Assembly (NCBI GenBank): GCA_002715965.1
Contig: PBAL01000083.1
Location: forward strand, 1 to 36,953
Direction of reading: 5' to 3'
Origin: Verrucomicrobiales bacterium
GTDB lineage: Bacteria > Verrucomicrobiota > Verrucomicrobiia > Limisphaerales > JAYPXF01
DNA length: 36,953 bases
Each line of letters starts with the position of its first letter. Positions within the stretch are counted from its first letter, which is position 1. Under the pieces are notes generated by a model. It was not told the DNA's origin. It did not search any database and worked only from the letters and a program-made list of their open reading frames with translations. The translations under genes and the position numbers were made by a program. This document shows, piece after piece, positions 16,325-24,643 of this stretch.

Positions 16325-17380
16325 ATGTCGGAGCAATCCGCCAAGCAAAGTTTATCCAGGCGTCGGCAGTTTAAATTGCTGGCAGTGTTGTTCGGCTTGG
16401 TGAGCGCGTTGTTGATCCTGGAGATCGCATTGCGAATCGGAGGACATAAACCCTGGTCGCCTCCACCGGCACACATTCGCATCGAACCCGGGAACAGGAT
16501 GTTCCAAGCACTGGCCGAAGGTGGCTACCGGCACCTGCCCGGTCGGTACAAAGTGATTCTGGCTCCGGAATACTCGTTTCAAATGAGTCATCTGGAATGG
16601 GGGCTCCGGTCGACCAAGGCGCCTGTCAGCAGCTCTGACGACTATGGCAAACCACCTGAGATTTGGTTCATGGGCTGCTCGATCACCCACGGCTGGGGCG
16701 TGAATGACCGGGATACCTACGCGTGGAAGATTCAGGAGAAGTTTGGCGCTCACAATGTCGTGAACGCAGGTGTAGGCGGTTATGGCACATTGCAATCGCG
16801 GCTCTTCTTTCAGGATCTGCTCCAGCACCGGGGAAAGCCTGCCTTGGTGGTTTATGCCTACGGACGCTTTCATGACTTTCGAAATACATTTGTTCGCACG
16901 TGGCGGAAGGGGTTCGTTCCCAATAACAAATCTCCCAACCTCCGAATTCCCACGGCCCGACTCGATGGTGAATCACTCGACTATCATCTGACGCCAGCGG
17001 AATACCATGAATGGCCGTTTCAAGGATGGCTGGCAACCAGTCATTACCTCGAGCGCCTGCACAACTTTCGGGAGGCGAACGCTTCTCGCAGCGATGAGGT
17101 ATCACGGGAATTGATCAAGAACTGGGCCGCTGCGTGCTTGAGAGACGGAATCCAATTCGTCGTCGCCGGGATCAGCTCGGATGCCGCGCCGATGCTCGAA
17201 TGGTGTTCGCGTCTGGGCATCAAGACCATCGACATATCCATGCCGCTCTCCGATCCGGCGAACACGAACCATCCCTACGACAATCATCCGAACGCAAAGA
17301 GCCACACGGTTTACGCCGAGCGCTTGACCGAGTTCATTCAGCCGATCCTGACGAAAGAACGGGTTGGTTCGGCGGATTAG
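16325..17380 (+). CDS. Membrane-anchored SGNH/GDSL-family hydrolase-like protein
   Basis: The 351-residue protein begins at ATG 16325, with AGGAG at 16312-16316 eight bases upstream overlapping the previous stop region. A transmembrane anchor (FKLLAVLFGLVSALLILEIAL) is followed by an outside domain with GDSL-type blocks: FMGCSITHGWG (block I serine), VVNAGVGGYGTLQ (block II glycine), YAYGRFHDFRN (block III position) and DNHPNAKSH (block V Asp-x-x-His-like). Such proteins are usually esterases or acetyltransferase partners acting on cell-envelope glycans; the substrate here is unknown. It is the last gene of the plus-strand run, and a repeat hairpin begins three bases after its stop. A second SGNH protein, of different build, is at 32585-34072. 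Confidence 0.85.
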   Translation: MSEQSAKQSLSRRRQFKLLAVLFGLVSALLILEIALRIGGHKPWSPPPAHIRIEPGNRMFQALAEGGYRHLPGRYKVILAPEYSFQMSHLEWGLRSTKAPVSSSDDYGKPPEIWFMGCSITHGWGVNDRDTYAWKIQEKFGAHNVVNAGVGGYGTLQSRLFFQDLLQHRGKPALVVYAYGRFHDFRNTFVRTWRKGFVPNNKSPNLRIPTARLDGESLDYHLTPAEYHEWPFQGWLATSHYLERLHNFREANASRSDEVSRELIKNWAAACLRDGIQFVVAGISSDAAPMLEWCSRLGIKTIDISMPLSDPANTNHPYDNHPNAKSHTVYAERLTEFIQPILTKERVGSAD

Positions 17381-17383
17381 TTT

Positions 17384-17448
17384 GTAGCTGCGAGCGTGAG
17401 CAAGCAGACCTTCGTACGTTGGTTCTGCTCGCTCACGCTCGCTGCTAC
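17384..17448. repeat. REP-like hairpin, copy 2 of the GTAGCAGCGAGCGTGAGC family
   Basis: The left arm GTAGCTGCGAGCGTGAGCAA pairs with the right arm TGCTCGCTCACGCTCGCTGC near 17426-17445 and onward to GCTAC at 17448, with two mismatches in the left arm. The element begins three bases after the SGNH hydrolase stop codon, a position suited to 3' end formation. Its right edge lies eight bases from the end of a DUF547 relic. Confidence 0.85.
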
Positions 17449-17455
17449 GGTTCAA

Positions 17456-17770
17456 CCCCTGACGTTCGTTCAGAGGCCAGTCATAGTCGGTGTAGCTGAT
17501 ACGCGTCTTTCCATCGATCGCCGCCTGCACAGACTTTGGAAAAAACGGACGCGTGAAACTCTGAACGGATCCTGACTGCTTCTCAAAATCCTCGTCGAAC
17601 CACTTGAAGGTCGGCGAGAGATAAAGCCTTCCGTTCTCAATCCGGTTCTTCTTGGACTCGGCCAGAAAAATGCGCCCCTGATCGTCGAGTTGCTCGTTGA
17701 GGCGCGTTCCGATGTGGGCCTCGGTGCGAAGTCGCGGGTCGATTGGATTGGGAAGCGAACCGTTCTCTCC
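17456..17770 (-). pseudogene. Relic of a DUF547 domain protein (C-terminal part)
   Basis: On the minus strand the frame reads IDPRLRTEAHIG, LNEQLDDQGRIFL, LYLSPTFKWFDEDF and ISYTDYDWPLNE. These are the C-terminal blocks of DUF547, whose members end in a YDWSLN-like motif. The middle of the domain, including the conserved CxxxxCP segment expected between DPRL and RTEA, is missing, suggesting an internal deletion. Upstream of about 17776 the sequence belongs to another relic on the opposite strand, and the natural stop is lost at the copy-2 repeat. It cannot make an intact protein. The domain's biochemical role is not established. Confidence 0.7.
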
Positions 17771-17794
17771 TTTCATTGTGTCGATAGCGCTGCT

Positions 17795-18247
17795 TGCAAT
17801 CGTCCATTGGGTAACGGATCGCATACCGTGACCGATGCCTCGCAAGTTGGTCGATTCGCAGCCGGTTTGGATAGTGCCCAGAATGGTCGTGAATTCCAGG
17901 CCCTGATTCTGCACCAAAAGCAACATCCGGTGCTGGAATTATCTCCGTGGCAGACTGGGGACAGGTCCTCCGCTATATCGCGGGCTTGGATCCGGTTCAA
18001 CCGCTCGGTGGACCGGCGGCCCTGGTCGCACCACTTGCTCCGGCGAGTCTGACTGCCGGTGCGTCGCCGAGGGCCGTTACCGTGCATGGCAACGGATTGG
18101 CACCGGGACAACCGGGAACGATATCGATCCGGATCGCGGCCGAGGGTGGAGAAACAGGCCTTTCCTGTACGCTGCAGTTTGATCCAAACCACATGACCTG
18201 CACCGGAGCGCGAGTCGAGGTCGGCAGGAACTCAGTAGAGATTTGGC
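17795..18247 (+). pseudogene. Relic of a dockerin/cohesin-bearing surface protein, frameshifted
   Basis: The plus strand shows two dockerin-like half repeats, NGSHTVTDASQVGRFAAGLD (about 17816-17875) and IISVADWGQVLRYIAGLD (17932-17985). The first is in another frame from the second. Joining them needs one lost base near 17901-17904, where AL/DSAPKATSGAG restores the usual linker. After the second repeat comes a cohesin-like beta-sandwich start, GTISIRIAAEGG...CTLQFDPNHMTCTGARV. This is cut off at the 3' end of the convergent sulfatase. Verrucomicrobia carry large secreted proteins ending in such paired repeats. Only about 150 residues remain, with no start, so this is a decayed C-terminal fragment. 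Confidence 0.72.
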
Positions 18248-19672
18248 CTAAAATGCCCCCAGTCGCGGTGGGTCGGGATCCATGGTGAACACGCTGGCGT
18301 CGAAGCACTGTTTCATCAGGTGGAGTTTCAATTCCTGATGATTGGGTGAATCCCAGAGGTTCTCGAATTCATCGGGATCGTTCTCGAGGTCGTAGAGTTC
18401 GCCATCCTTCGTCCCGTGGTAGACGACGATCTTTTCGGTCTCAGTGCGTAGCATCGTTCCGTAGCCGTCTTCGTGGGTCCAGGAGTTGTAATATTCGCTG
18501 AAGACGAAGTCGCGGAAGTGGGATGGGTTTGCGTCACCGTTCAGGTGTTCGCGGAGGGAACGGCCCTGCATTCGATTTGGCACGTCGATGCCGGCGCATT
18601 CGAGAAGGGTGGGGGCGAGGTCGGTCAGTTCCACCAGACCCTCGACGCGATGGTCGGGCTTGAAATGTCCAGGCCAGCGGATGGTAAGAGGGACGCGGAC
18701 GGCTTCTTCGTAGAAGTGCGGGCCTTTGAGGTAGATGCCGTGATCACCGAGCATTTCACCGTGGTCCGACATGAAGATGACGATGGTGTTGTCGCGTTGC
18801 CCGGATTCATCCAGAGCATCGATTATCCGGCCCACCTGCTGATCGATGTGTTCGCACATGGCGAGGTAAGCCGCGGTCACTTCGCGCTTGTCCTGGTCGC
18901 GCATGCCGGTGACGTGGAAATAACCGGGTGTGTTGTGTGCCCATTCGTGGTCGAGTTGTTGGAAGGTGGGTTTGTTGTCCAACTCACCCTCACGATACTT
19001 TGGCAGGGGCATTTCATCCGGATTGTATTTTTCCAGAAACTCTTTCGGCGGATCGAATGGATGATGCGGGGCAAAACAATTGAAGCTGAACATCCATGGT
19101 TTCCCTTTGTTTTCCTGAATGAAGTCGATGGTCATTTCCGCGCACCAGGTGGTCTGGTGGTATTCGGTGGGGATGCCTTCCTTCAGGTAGTCCGTGCCTG
19201 GTCCGGTGTACAGTTCCTCCCAGGTCTTGCCCTTGCTGGCGAGCCATTGCGTGTAGGCGTTCTCTGGCCAATCGGGTTGCGGATGATGGGACCAGTGAAA
19301 GGTTGAGTAGCCATCATCGATGCGGGTCTCGACCTTGTGGTCAGAGCAGGAAGCCAGGTGCAGCTTGCCTGCCAGTCCACAGGTATAGCCGTTGTCCGCG
19401 AGGATCTTGCTGATCAATTGCTCATCTGGTGGCATTGCCTGACCGTTCTGGCGGCAGCGAGTCGTTCGCGGATAGCGGCCGGTCAAGAACGACGCGCGGC
19501 TGGGAGTGCAGACGGGGCTCTGGCAATACGCGCGGGTGAAGGTGACACCTTCAGAGATCAAGCGATCAATGTTGGGTGTGTTGACGAGGGAATTTCCAAG
19601 TGCGCGAATGGTGTCGTAGCGTTGCTGGTCCGTGCACAGCCAAAGAATGTTCGGTTTTTCAGAATCCGGCAC
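18248..19672 (-). CDS. Sulfatase without a visible signal peptide (choline-sulfatase/arylsulfatase-like)
   Basis: The 474-residue protein starts MPDSEKPNILWLCTDQQR, so the catalytic fold begins at once with no export signal. The formylglycine motif CTPSR starts at Cys55, followed by ASFLTGRYPRT. IFMSDHGEMLGDHG supplies metal ligands, and the C-terminus carries LYDLENDPDEFENLW, typical of this sulfatase branch. The two other sulfatases in the window have signal peptides. This one could therefore act in the cytoplasm on small imported sulfated sugars, unless the start is annotated too late; a stop or weak upstream frame would settle it. It is divergent from the sialate O-acetylesterase gene, and its 3' end abuts the dockerin/cohesin relic. 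Confidence 0.92.
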   Translation of the reverse strand: MPDSEKPNILWLCTDQQRYDTIRALGNSLVNTPNIDRLISEGVTFTRAYCQSPVCTPSRASFLTGRYPRTTRCRQNGQAMPPDEQLISKILADNGYTCGLAGKLHLASCSDHKVETRIDDGYSTFHWSHHPQPDWPENAYTQWLASKGKTWEELYTGPGTDYLKEGIPTEYHQTTWCAEMTIDFIQENKGKPWMFSFNCFAPHHPFDPPKEFLEKYNPDEMPLPKYREGELDNKPTFQQLDHEWAHNTPGYFHVTGMRDQDKREVTAAYLAMCEHIDQQVGRIIDALDESGQRDNTIVIFMSDHGEMLGDHGIYLKGPHFYEEAVRVPLTIRWPGHFKPDHRVEGLVELTDLAPTLLECAGIDVPNRMQGRSLREHLNGDANPSHFRDFVFSEYYNSWTHEDGYGTMLRTETEKIVVYHGTKDGELYDLENDPDEFENLWDSPNHQELKLHLMKQCFDASVFTMDPDPPRLGAF

Positions 19673-19809
19673 GCGCGCACGCTATCGCGTGACCGCGAAG
19701 CCGACAAGGGTCGTAGAGTAGGATGAATTTCCTTTTTTATGGAGCCCGTGTCCCCAATTCTCCCGATCTCCACAAATCAATCAGTAAACAGAATACTTCG
19801 TAGTGACTC
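19673..19809. promoter_or_regulatory. Divergent intergenic region between sulfatase and O-acetylesterase
   Basis: These 137 bases separate two divergent carbohydrate genes and must hold both promoters. The stretch TTTCCTTTTTTATGG near 19730 and the AT-rich AATCAATCAGTAAAC near 19775 are the only obvious AT-rich patches. No operator or -35/-10 pair could be assigned with confidence. Shared control of a sulfatase and an esterase acting on the same glycan is plausible. Confidence 0.3.
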
Positions 19810-21366
19810 ATGAAATTGAATAAATCGATCATCTTGGCAGCGGCCGTCGCGTTTGGTCTGCATGCTCATGCCGATCCCGAACTCCCCAACATTTTTGGAG
19901 ACCACATGGTGCTCCAGCAAAAGCACAAGAATCCCGTCTGGGGCTGGGCCGCCCCGGGTGAATCCATAACCGTGGTGATCGGCCGGCAGAACAAGTCGAC
20001 CAAGGCCGACAGCAAGGGTAACTGGACGGTGAAGCTGGATCCGCTGCCCGCCGGTGGACCTTACCAGATGGTCGTCAAGGGCAAGTCGACCGTGACCTAC
20101 AATGATGTGCTCGTCGGCGAAGTGTGGGTTTGCTCGGGTCAATCCAACATGCGCTGGACGGTTGCCGGTTCCGATGACGCGGACATCGAATCGCTTTCGG
20201 CGAACTATCCGAACTTGCGAATCATCACGCTTCCCAATGTCGGCACGCAGGAGCCGCAAAAGAACTTCGATGGTGCATGGAGTGCGGTCACGCCGGATTC
20301 AGTGAAGAGCTTCTCGGCGGTTGGATATTACTTTGGCCGGGTGATCCACAAGTCGCTCAATGTTCCTGTGGGACTGATCAACAATGCCTGGGGAGGTTCG
20401 GCTGCGGAGGCATGGGTGAAGCGCGACGTGCTCGAAGCAGATCCTCGCTACAAGGAACTCATGGCCACCTGGAAGAAGACTGAAGAAACCTACGATCACG
20501 ACAAGGTGATGGCAGCGTATCAGGCCAAGCGCGCGAAGTGGCAGGAGCAGGTGAAGAAGGCGCGTGCCGCCAAGAAGCCCCTTCCTCGCGGACCTCGCGT
20601 TCCCCGCAATCCGCTCGCCGGTCAGCATCGCCCGGGCAATCTCTACGCCGGTTGTCTGCATCCGATCATCGGTTACGGCATCAAGGGAACGATCTGGTAT
20701 CAGGGCGAATCCAACGCCAGCCGTGGAGAGCAATACGGCCACCTGTTCCCCTTGATGATCGAGCATTGGCGCGATGAGTGGCAGCAGGGTGACTTCTCAT
20801 TCTATTGGGTTCAGTTGGCGGACTTCCGTGGAGAACTGGCCGAGCCGGCGGAAAGTGATTGGGCTGAACTCCGCGAGGCCCAAACCAAGTCGCAACACCT
20901 TCCCAACACCGGTCAAGCTGTCATCACTGATATTGGCGAAGGCCGTGATATCCATCCCCGTGACAAACAGAACGTGGGCAAGCGTCTTGCGCGTCTGGCT
21001 CTCGCGAAGGATTACGGCAAGGTGGTTGCGTATCGCAGCCCGGAATTCAAGTCCATCTCCATCAAGGGCAACAAAGCCACCATCAAGTTCGATCACGTGA
21101 ACAAGGGGCTATACGCCTTCGACACTCGCGACGTCCGGGGCTTCAGCGTCGCCGGCAAGGACAAGAAATTTGTCTGGGCCAAGGCAACCATAGTCGGCAG
21201 GGACACCGTGGTGGTTTCTGCTGACTCCGTGAAGGAACCGGTCGCCGTTCGCTACAACTGGGCGGACAATCCGATCGGCAATCTCACGACCAAGGATCCG
21301 CTTCCGGTCACTTCATTCCGGACGGACAATTGGCCGGGTCTGACCACCGGCGTGAAGACGCGATAG
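19810..21366 (+). CDS. Exported sialate O-acetylesterase-family protein
   Basis: The 518-residue product has a signal peptide (SIILAAAVAFGLHAHA) and then PELPNIFGDHMVLQQ, the standard opening of this SGNH-fold carbohydrate acetylesterase family. The catalytic serine lies in EVWVCSGQSNMRW (GQSNM) near residue 115. GLINNAWGGSAAEAWV and GTIWYQGESNASRG are the further conserved blocks, and DIHPRDKQNVG gives the Asp-x-x-His pair. Members remove O-acetyl groups from sialic acids or other glycans; in this phylum they usually act on plant or algal polysaccharides. A charged insertion of roughly 40 residues (YQAKRAKWQEQVKKARAAKK) sits mid-protein. It ends with an intrinsic terminator 17 bases downstream. 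Confidence 0.93.
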   Translation: MKLNKSIILAAAVAFGLHAHADPELPNIFGDHMVLQQKHKNPVWGWAAPGESITVVIGRQNKSTKADSKGNWTVKLDPLPAGGPYQMVVKGKSTVTYNDVLVGEVWVCSGQSNMRWTVAGSDDADIESLSANYPNLRIITLPNVGTQEPQKNFDGAWSAVTPDSVKSFSAVGYYFGRVIHKSLNVPVGLINNAWGGSAAEAWVKRDVLEADPRYKELMATWKKTEETYDHDKVMAAYQAKRAKWQEQVKKARAAKKPLPRGPRVPRNPLAGQHRPGNLYAGCLHPIIGYGIKGTIWYQGESNASRGEQYGHLFPLMIEHWRDEWQQGDFSFYWVQLADFRGELAEPAESDWAELREAQTKSQHLPNTGQAVITDIGEGRDIHPRDKQNVGKRLARLALAKDYGKVVAYRSPEFKSISIKGNKATIKFDHVNKGLYAFDTRDVRGFSVAGKDKKFVWAKATIVGRDTVVVSADSVKEPVAVRYNWADNPIGNLTTKDPLPVTSFRTDNWPGLTTGVKTR

Positions 21367-21382
21367 TCTGTATCTCTCCCTC

Positions 21383-21414
21383 AAGCGATGCCTGGCAACG
21401 GGCATCGCTTTTTT
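21383..21414 (+). terminator. Rho-independent terminator
   Basis: AAGCGATGCC (21383-21392) pairs perfectly with GGCATCGCTT (21401-21410) around an eight-base loop, followed by TTTT and TTGT. It lies 17 bases after the O-acetylesterase stop codon, and opposes the convergent polA transcript further right. Confidence 0.92.
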
Positions 21415-21416
21415 GT

Positions 21417-21666
21417 TGTAAGATCAGAGGCATTTTCACGGAAACAGGTTGTAACCCAGGCGCTCCCGACTCGCGTCTGTTCACTGTGGGATTGCGAAAG
21501 CCAGGCACATGGGAAGCACTCGACGATCTACATCGATCCAGGCTGCCCATCACACCTACATCCACAACTTTCGGACACTTCTCGACCACTGGTCGGCGCT
21601 CCTGTTCCCGAACAGCCGCGAGAATAGAACCGGGAGGATGGTGGGGAAATGGGGCGGGAAGATCTT
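21417..21666. other. Spacer with no recognised feature
   Basis: About 250 bases between the terminator and the end of polA. Short frames on both strands are present, but none shows a domain, signal peptide or codon bias, and no hairpin of note was seen. Confidence 0.4.
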
Positions 21667-24441
21667 CTAATGAGCTTGCAGCCAAGTCGTGCCAGTGCCC
21701 ATTTCGACGCGGATGGGGACATCCATGGGGATGGCGTTTTTCATGTGTTCTTCGACGAGAGGGCGGACGCTGGATTCTTCTTCCTTGGGCATGTCGAAGA
21801 CGAGTTCGTCGTGGACCTGGAGGATCATCTTGGTTTGGAGCCCGGCGTCGGCGAGGGCTTGGGCGACCTTGGTCATGGCGAGTTTGATCATGTCGGCGGC
21901 AGTGCCTTGGATGGGCATGTTGATGGCGTTGCGTTCGGCCTGGCCACGGACCATGCCGTTGGCGGAGTTGATATCGCGGAGGTAGCGCCGGCGACCGGTG
22001 AGAGTTTCGACGAATTCGTTTTCGCGGGCGAATTCGAGGGTGTCGTTCATGTAGTTCTGGATGCCGGAGAATTTGCGGAAGTATTCGTCCATGATGCCTT
22101 TGGCTTCCTTGCGTGGGATGCCGAGGCGTTGGGAGAGGCCGAAGGCGGTCATGCCGTAGGCGAGTCCAAAGTTGACCATTTTGGCGGCGCTGCGTTTCTC
22201 GATGTTGACATCCTCGATGGGGACGCCGAAGACTTTGGAGGCGGTTGCTGCGTGGATGTCGAGTTCATGCTCGAAGGCTTCGAGCATGCCCGGGTCTTTG
22301 CTGACGGCGGCTATGATGCGGAGCTCGATCTGGGAATAGTCGGCGGAAAGGAGGATGTGGTTTTCGTCTCGGGGAACGAAGGTGCGCCGGATCTCGCGTC
22401 CCATCTCCGTGCGGATGGGAATGTTCTGGAGATTGGGGTTGATGGATTGGAGCCGACCGGTGGCGGTTACGGCCTGGTTGTAGGTGGTGTGAACGCGGCC
22501 GGTGCGGGACCATATGTTGTCTGGCAGGGTGTCGGCGTAGGTGGACTTGAGTTTGCTGGCTTCGCGGTATTCGAGAAGTTTGCGGACAATCTCGTGTCGG
22601 TGGGCGAGGCCGAGGAGCGTTTGTTCGTTGGTGGAATATTGTCCGGTCTTGGTCTTCTTGGGTTTGTCGACGAGCTTGAGCTTCTCGAAGAGGATCTCGC
22701 CAAGTTGTTTGGGTGATCCGACGTTGAATTCTTCGCCGGCGAGTTCGTGAATTTCCTTTTCGTAGGTGGTGATTTGTCCACCGAGTTCGTCGGCAAATTC
22801 GTGCAAAGATTTGGCATCAATGCGAACGCCTTCGTGCTCCATATCGACGAGGACTGGGATCAGCGGAGCTTCGATATCGTAGAAGACTTTTTCCTGATCC
22901 TTCTTTTGCAGGTAGGGCGTCAGTTTTTCGCGAAGCTGCCAGGTGACGTCGGCGTCTTCGGTGGCGTATTCAGCGAGTTCATCGAGCGGGAGCAGGGCCA
23001 TGCTCATCTGCAAGTCGCCTTTTTCGCCGATGAGTTTGGAAATTGGGATGGGTGTGTAGCTGAGATAGACCTGCGAGAGGAAGTCCATCGTGTGGCGTTG
23101 ATCGGGCTCGGTCAGGCTGTGCGCCAGCATGGTGTCGAAGAGCTTGCCGCGCACCTCGATGCCGTGCCACTTGAGGACGCTGAGATCGAATTTGATGTTG
23201 TGACCGACCTTCTCGATGTCAGCGTTTTCGAAGAGGGGACGAAATTCTTCGAGGGCGGTTTGGGCCTTTTTCGGATCGTTGGGTAACGCCACGTAGGTTC
23301 CGGTGTGGGGTTCGTAGGAGAATGCGAGACCGAGGATGTTCGCAGCTCGGGGTTCCAGGCTGTTGGTTTCCAGGTCGAAACAGAAGGCGTTCTGCGCGGA
23401 TAGCTCCTCGATGAAGGCAGCCCGTTCGTCGTCCTTGGTGATGAGGCGGTAGTTGTGTTCGACGTCCTCGATGGTCTTCAGGTCAGCCTTGACGATTTCG
23501 GGTTGGTCGGCGTCGTCCCCGTCTTTCTTGGAAGAGGATTTCAATCCTTGGCCAGTGCCGGATTTGAAGTCGTTGCCGAACAGGCGTTTCCCGATGGAGG
23601 TGAACTCGAATTCCGAACAAAGTTCCCGGATCGCGTCATCGTTGCGATCGCCAAGCGTCAGTTGCTCCATGTCAATCTCGACGGGAACTTCGATGTTGAT
23701 GCGGGCAAGTTGTTTGGAGAGCAGTGCTTGTTCGCCGTGTTCCTCGACGCGTTCCTTTTGTTTGCCCTTCAGTTTCTCGGTGTTCGAGATGAGGTTCTCG
23801 ATGTTGTCGAATTGGGCGATGAGCTTCTGGGCGGTCTTGGGCCCGATGCCAGGAATGCCCGGGATGTTGTCGACTGAATCCCCTTGGAGCCCTTGGATTT
23901 CGATGACCTGGTCGATGCGTTCGATTTGCCACTTCTCAAGCACTTCAGGTACGCCAAGCACTTCGGGATCGTCACCGCGTCGGCCGGGGCGAAAGAGGAA
24001 GATGTTGTCTTCCACGAGTTGGCCGAAGTCCTTGTCCGGGGTGACCATGTAGACTTCGAGGTCTTCGCTGGCGAAGCGCTTGGCAACCGTGCCGATAATG
24101 TCATCGGCTTCGTACCCATCGATTTGGAGAATGGGGATATTGAAGGCTTCGACCATGCAGAAGACGTGTGGAATCGCGTCGCTAAGGTCTTCGGGCATCG
24201 ATTCGCGTTGGGCTTTGTATTCCGGGAAGACTTCGTGCCGTTCGGTGGGAGCGGAGGTGTCGAAGGCCACTGCCAAGTGAGTCGGTTTCTGCTTCTCGAT
24301 GATCTCGAGCAGGGTGTTCGTGAATCCGAAAAGCGCGGAAGTGTTCACGCCTTTGGAGTTCATGATCGGCCGTTGGATGAAGGCAAAGTGCGCGCGATAG
24401 ATCAGGGCCATGCCATCCAAGAGGAATAATCGATTCGCCAT
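21667..24441 (-). CDS. polA: DNA polymerase I with 5' nuclease and proofreading domains
   Basis: The 924-residue enzyme fills gaps and removes RNA primers during replication and repair. The 5' nuclease domain occupies about 1-300 (LFLLDGMALIYRAHFAF, GYEADDIIGT, GDSVDNIPGIPGIGPKTA). The 3'-5' exonuclease lies at about 345-530 and keeps its acidic residues (FDLETN, HNIKFDLSVL, YATEDADVTW), so proofreading should be active. The polymerase domain has motif A ADYSQIELR near 702, motif B RSAAKMVNFGLAYG, and motif C QVHDELVFD near 879. The ATG at 24441 (MANRLFLLDGM) is chosen over an upstream in-frame start at 24564, because family members begin at this point and the extra 41 residues look non-coding. 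Length is normal for full polA. Confidence 0.97.
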   Translation of the reverse strand: MANRLFLLDGMALIYRAHFAFIQRPIMNSKGVNTSALFGFTNTLLEIIEKQKPTHLAVAFDTSAPTERHEVFPEYKAQRESMPEDLSDAIPHVFCMVEAFNIPILQIDGYEADDIIGTVAKRFASEDLEVYMVTPDKDFGQLVEDNIFLFRPGRRGDDPEVLGVPEVLEKWQIERIDQVIEIQGLQGDSVDNIPGIPGIGPKTAQKLIAQFDNIENLISNTEKLKGKQKERVEEHGEQALLSKQLARINIEVPVEIDMEQLTLGDRNDDAIRELCSEFEFTSIGKRLFGNDFKSGTGQGLKSSSKKDGDDADQPEIVKADLKTIEDVEHNYRLITKDDERAAFIEELSAQNAFCFDLETNSLEPRAANILGLAFSYEPHTGTYVALPNDPKKAQTALEEFRPLFENADIEKVGHNIKFDLSVLKWHGIEVRGKLFDTMLAHSLTEPDQRHTMDFLSQVYLSYTPIPISKLIGEKGDLQMSMALLPLDELAEYATEDADVTWQLREKLTPYLQKKDQEKVFYDIEAPLIPVLVDMEHEGVRIDAKSLHEFADELGGQITTYEKEIHELAGEEFNVGSPKQLGEILFEKLKLVDKPKKTKTGQYSTNEQTLLGLAHRHEIVRKLLEYREASKLKSTYADTLPDNIWSRTGRVHTTYNQAVTATGRLQSINPNLQNIPIRTEMGREIRRTFVPRDENHILLSADYSQIELRIIAAVSKDPGMLEAFEHELDIHAATASKVFGVPIEDVNIEKRSAAKMVNFGLAYGMTAFGLSQRLGIPRKEAKGIMDEYFRKFSGIQNYMNDTLEFARENEFVETLTGRRRYLRDINSANGMVRGQAERNAINMPIQGTAADMIKLAMTKVAQALADAGLQTKMILQVHDELVFDMPKEEESSVRPLVEEHMKNAIPMDVPIRVEMGTGTTWLQAH

Positions 24442-24522
24442 GCGCGGGAGGGTAAGGGGAATGACGAAATACCCAAATACCCAAATGAATGACAGGCAAT
24501 CACAAATGGTCGATGGGAGTAG

Positions 24523-24570
24523 CGAAGCAGAGCTTCGTGGAGATGTGTGCCCAAGCTGGAGCACGGGAAC
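24523..24570. repeat. Intergenic hairpin repeat upstream of polA
   Basis: CGAAGC-AGA-GCTTCG (24523-24537) is a perfect six-base stem, followed by CCCAAGCTGGAGCACGGGAACGAG, a degraded form of the CCAAGC...GCTTGG hairpin seen in related genomes' spacers. It lies in the 202-base divergent region between polA and the GntP gene. No other copy was found in this window, so its repeat status rests on general knowledge. Confidence 0.4.
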
Positions 24571-24643
24571 GAGGTTGAGCTAGGAGCAGTGCTCAATTCT
24601 GCGTGATTGACCGGAAAGTGATCTCGGCGTTTTATCGCGGGCC

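Noticed and set aside
21649..22716. A 355-codon plus-strand frame opposite polA
   Set aside because: It mirrors polA codons and shows repetitive acidic/valine-rich composition; no protein family fits.
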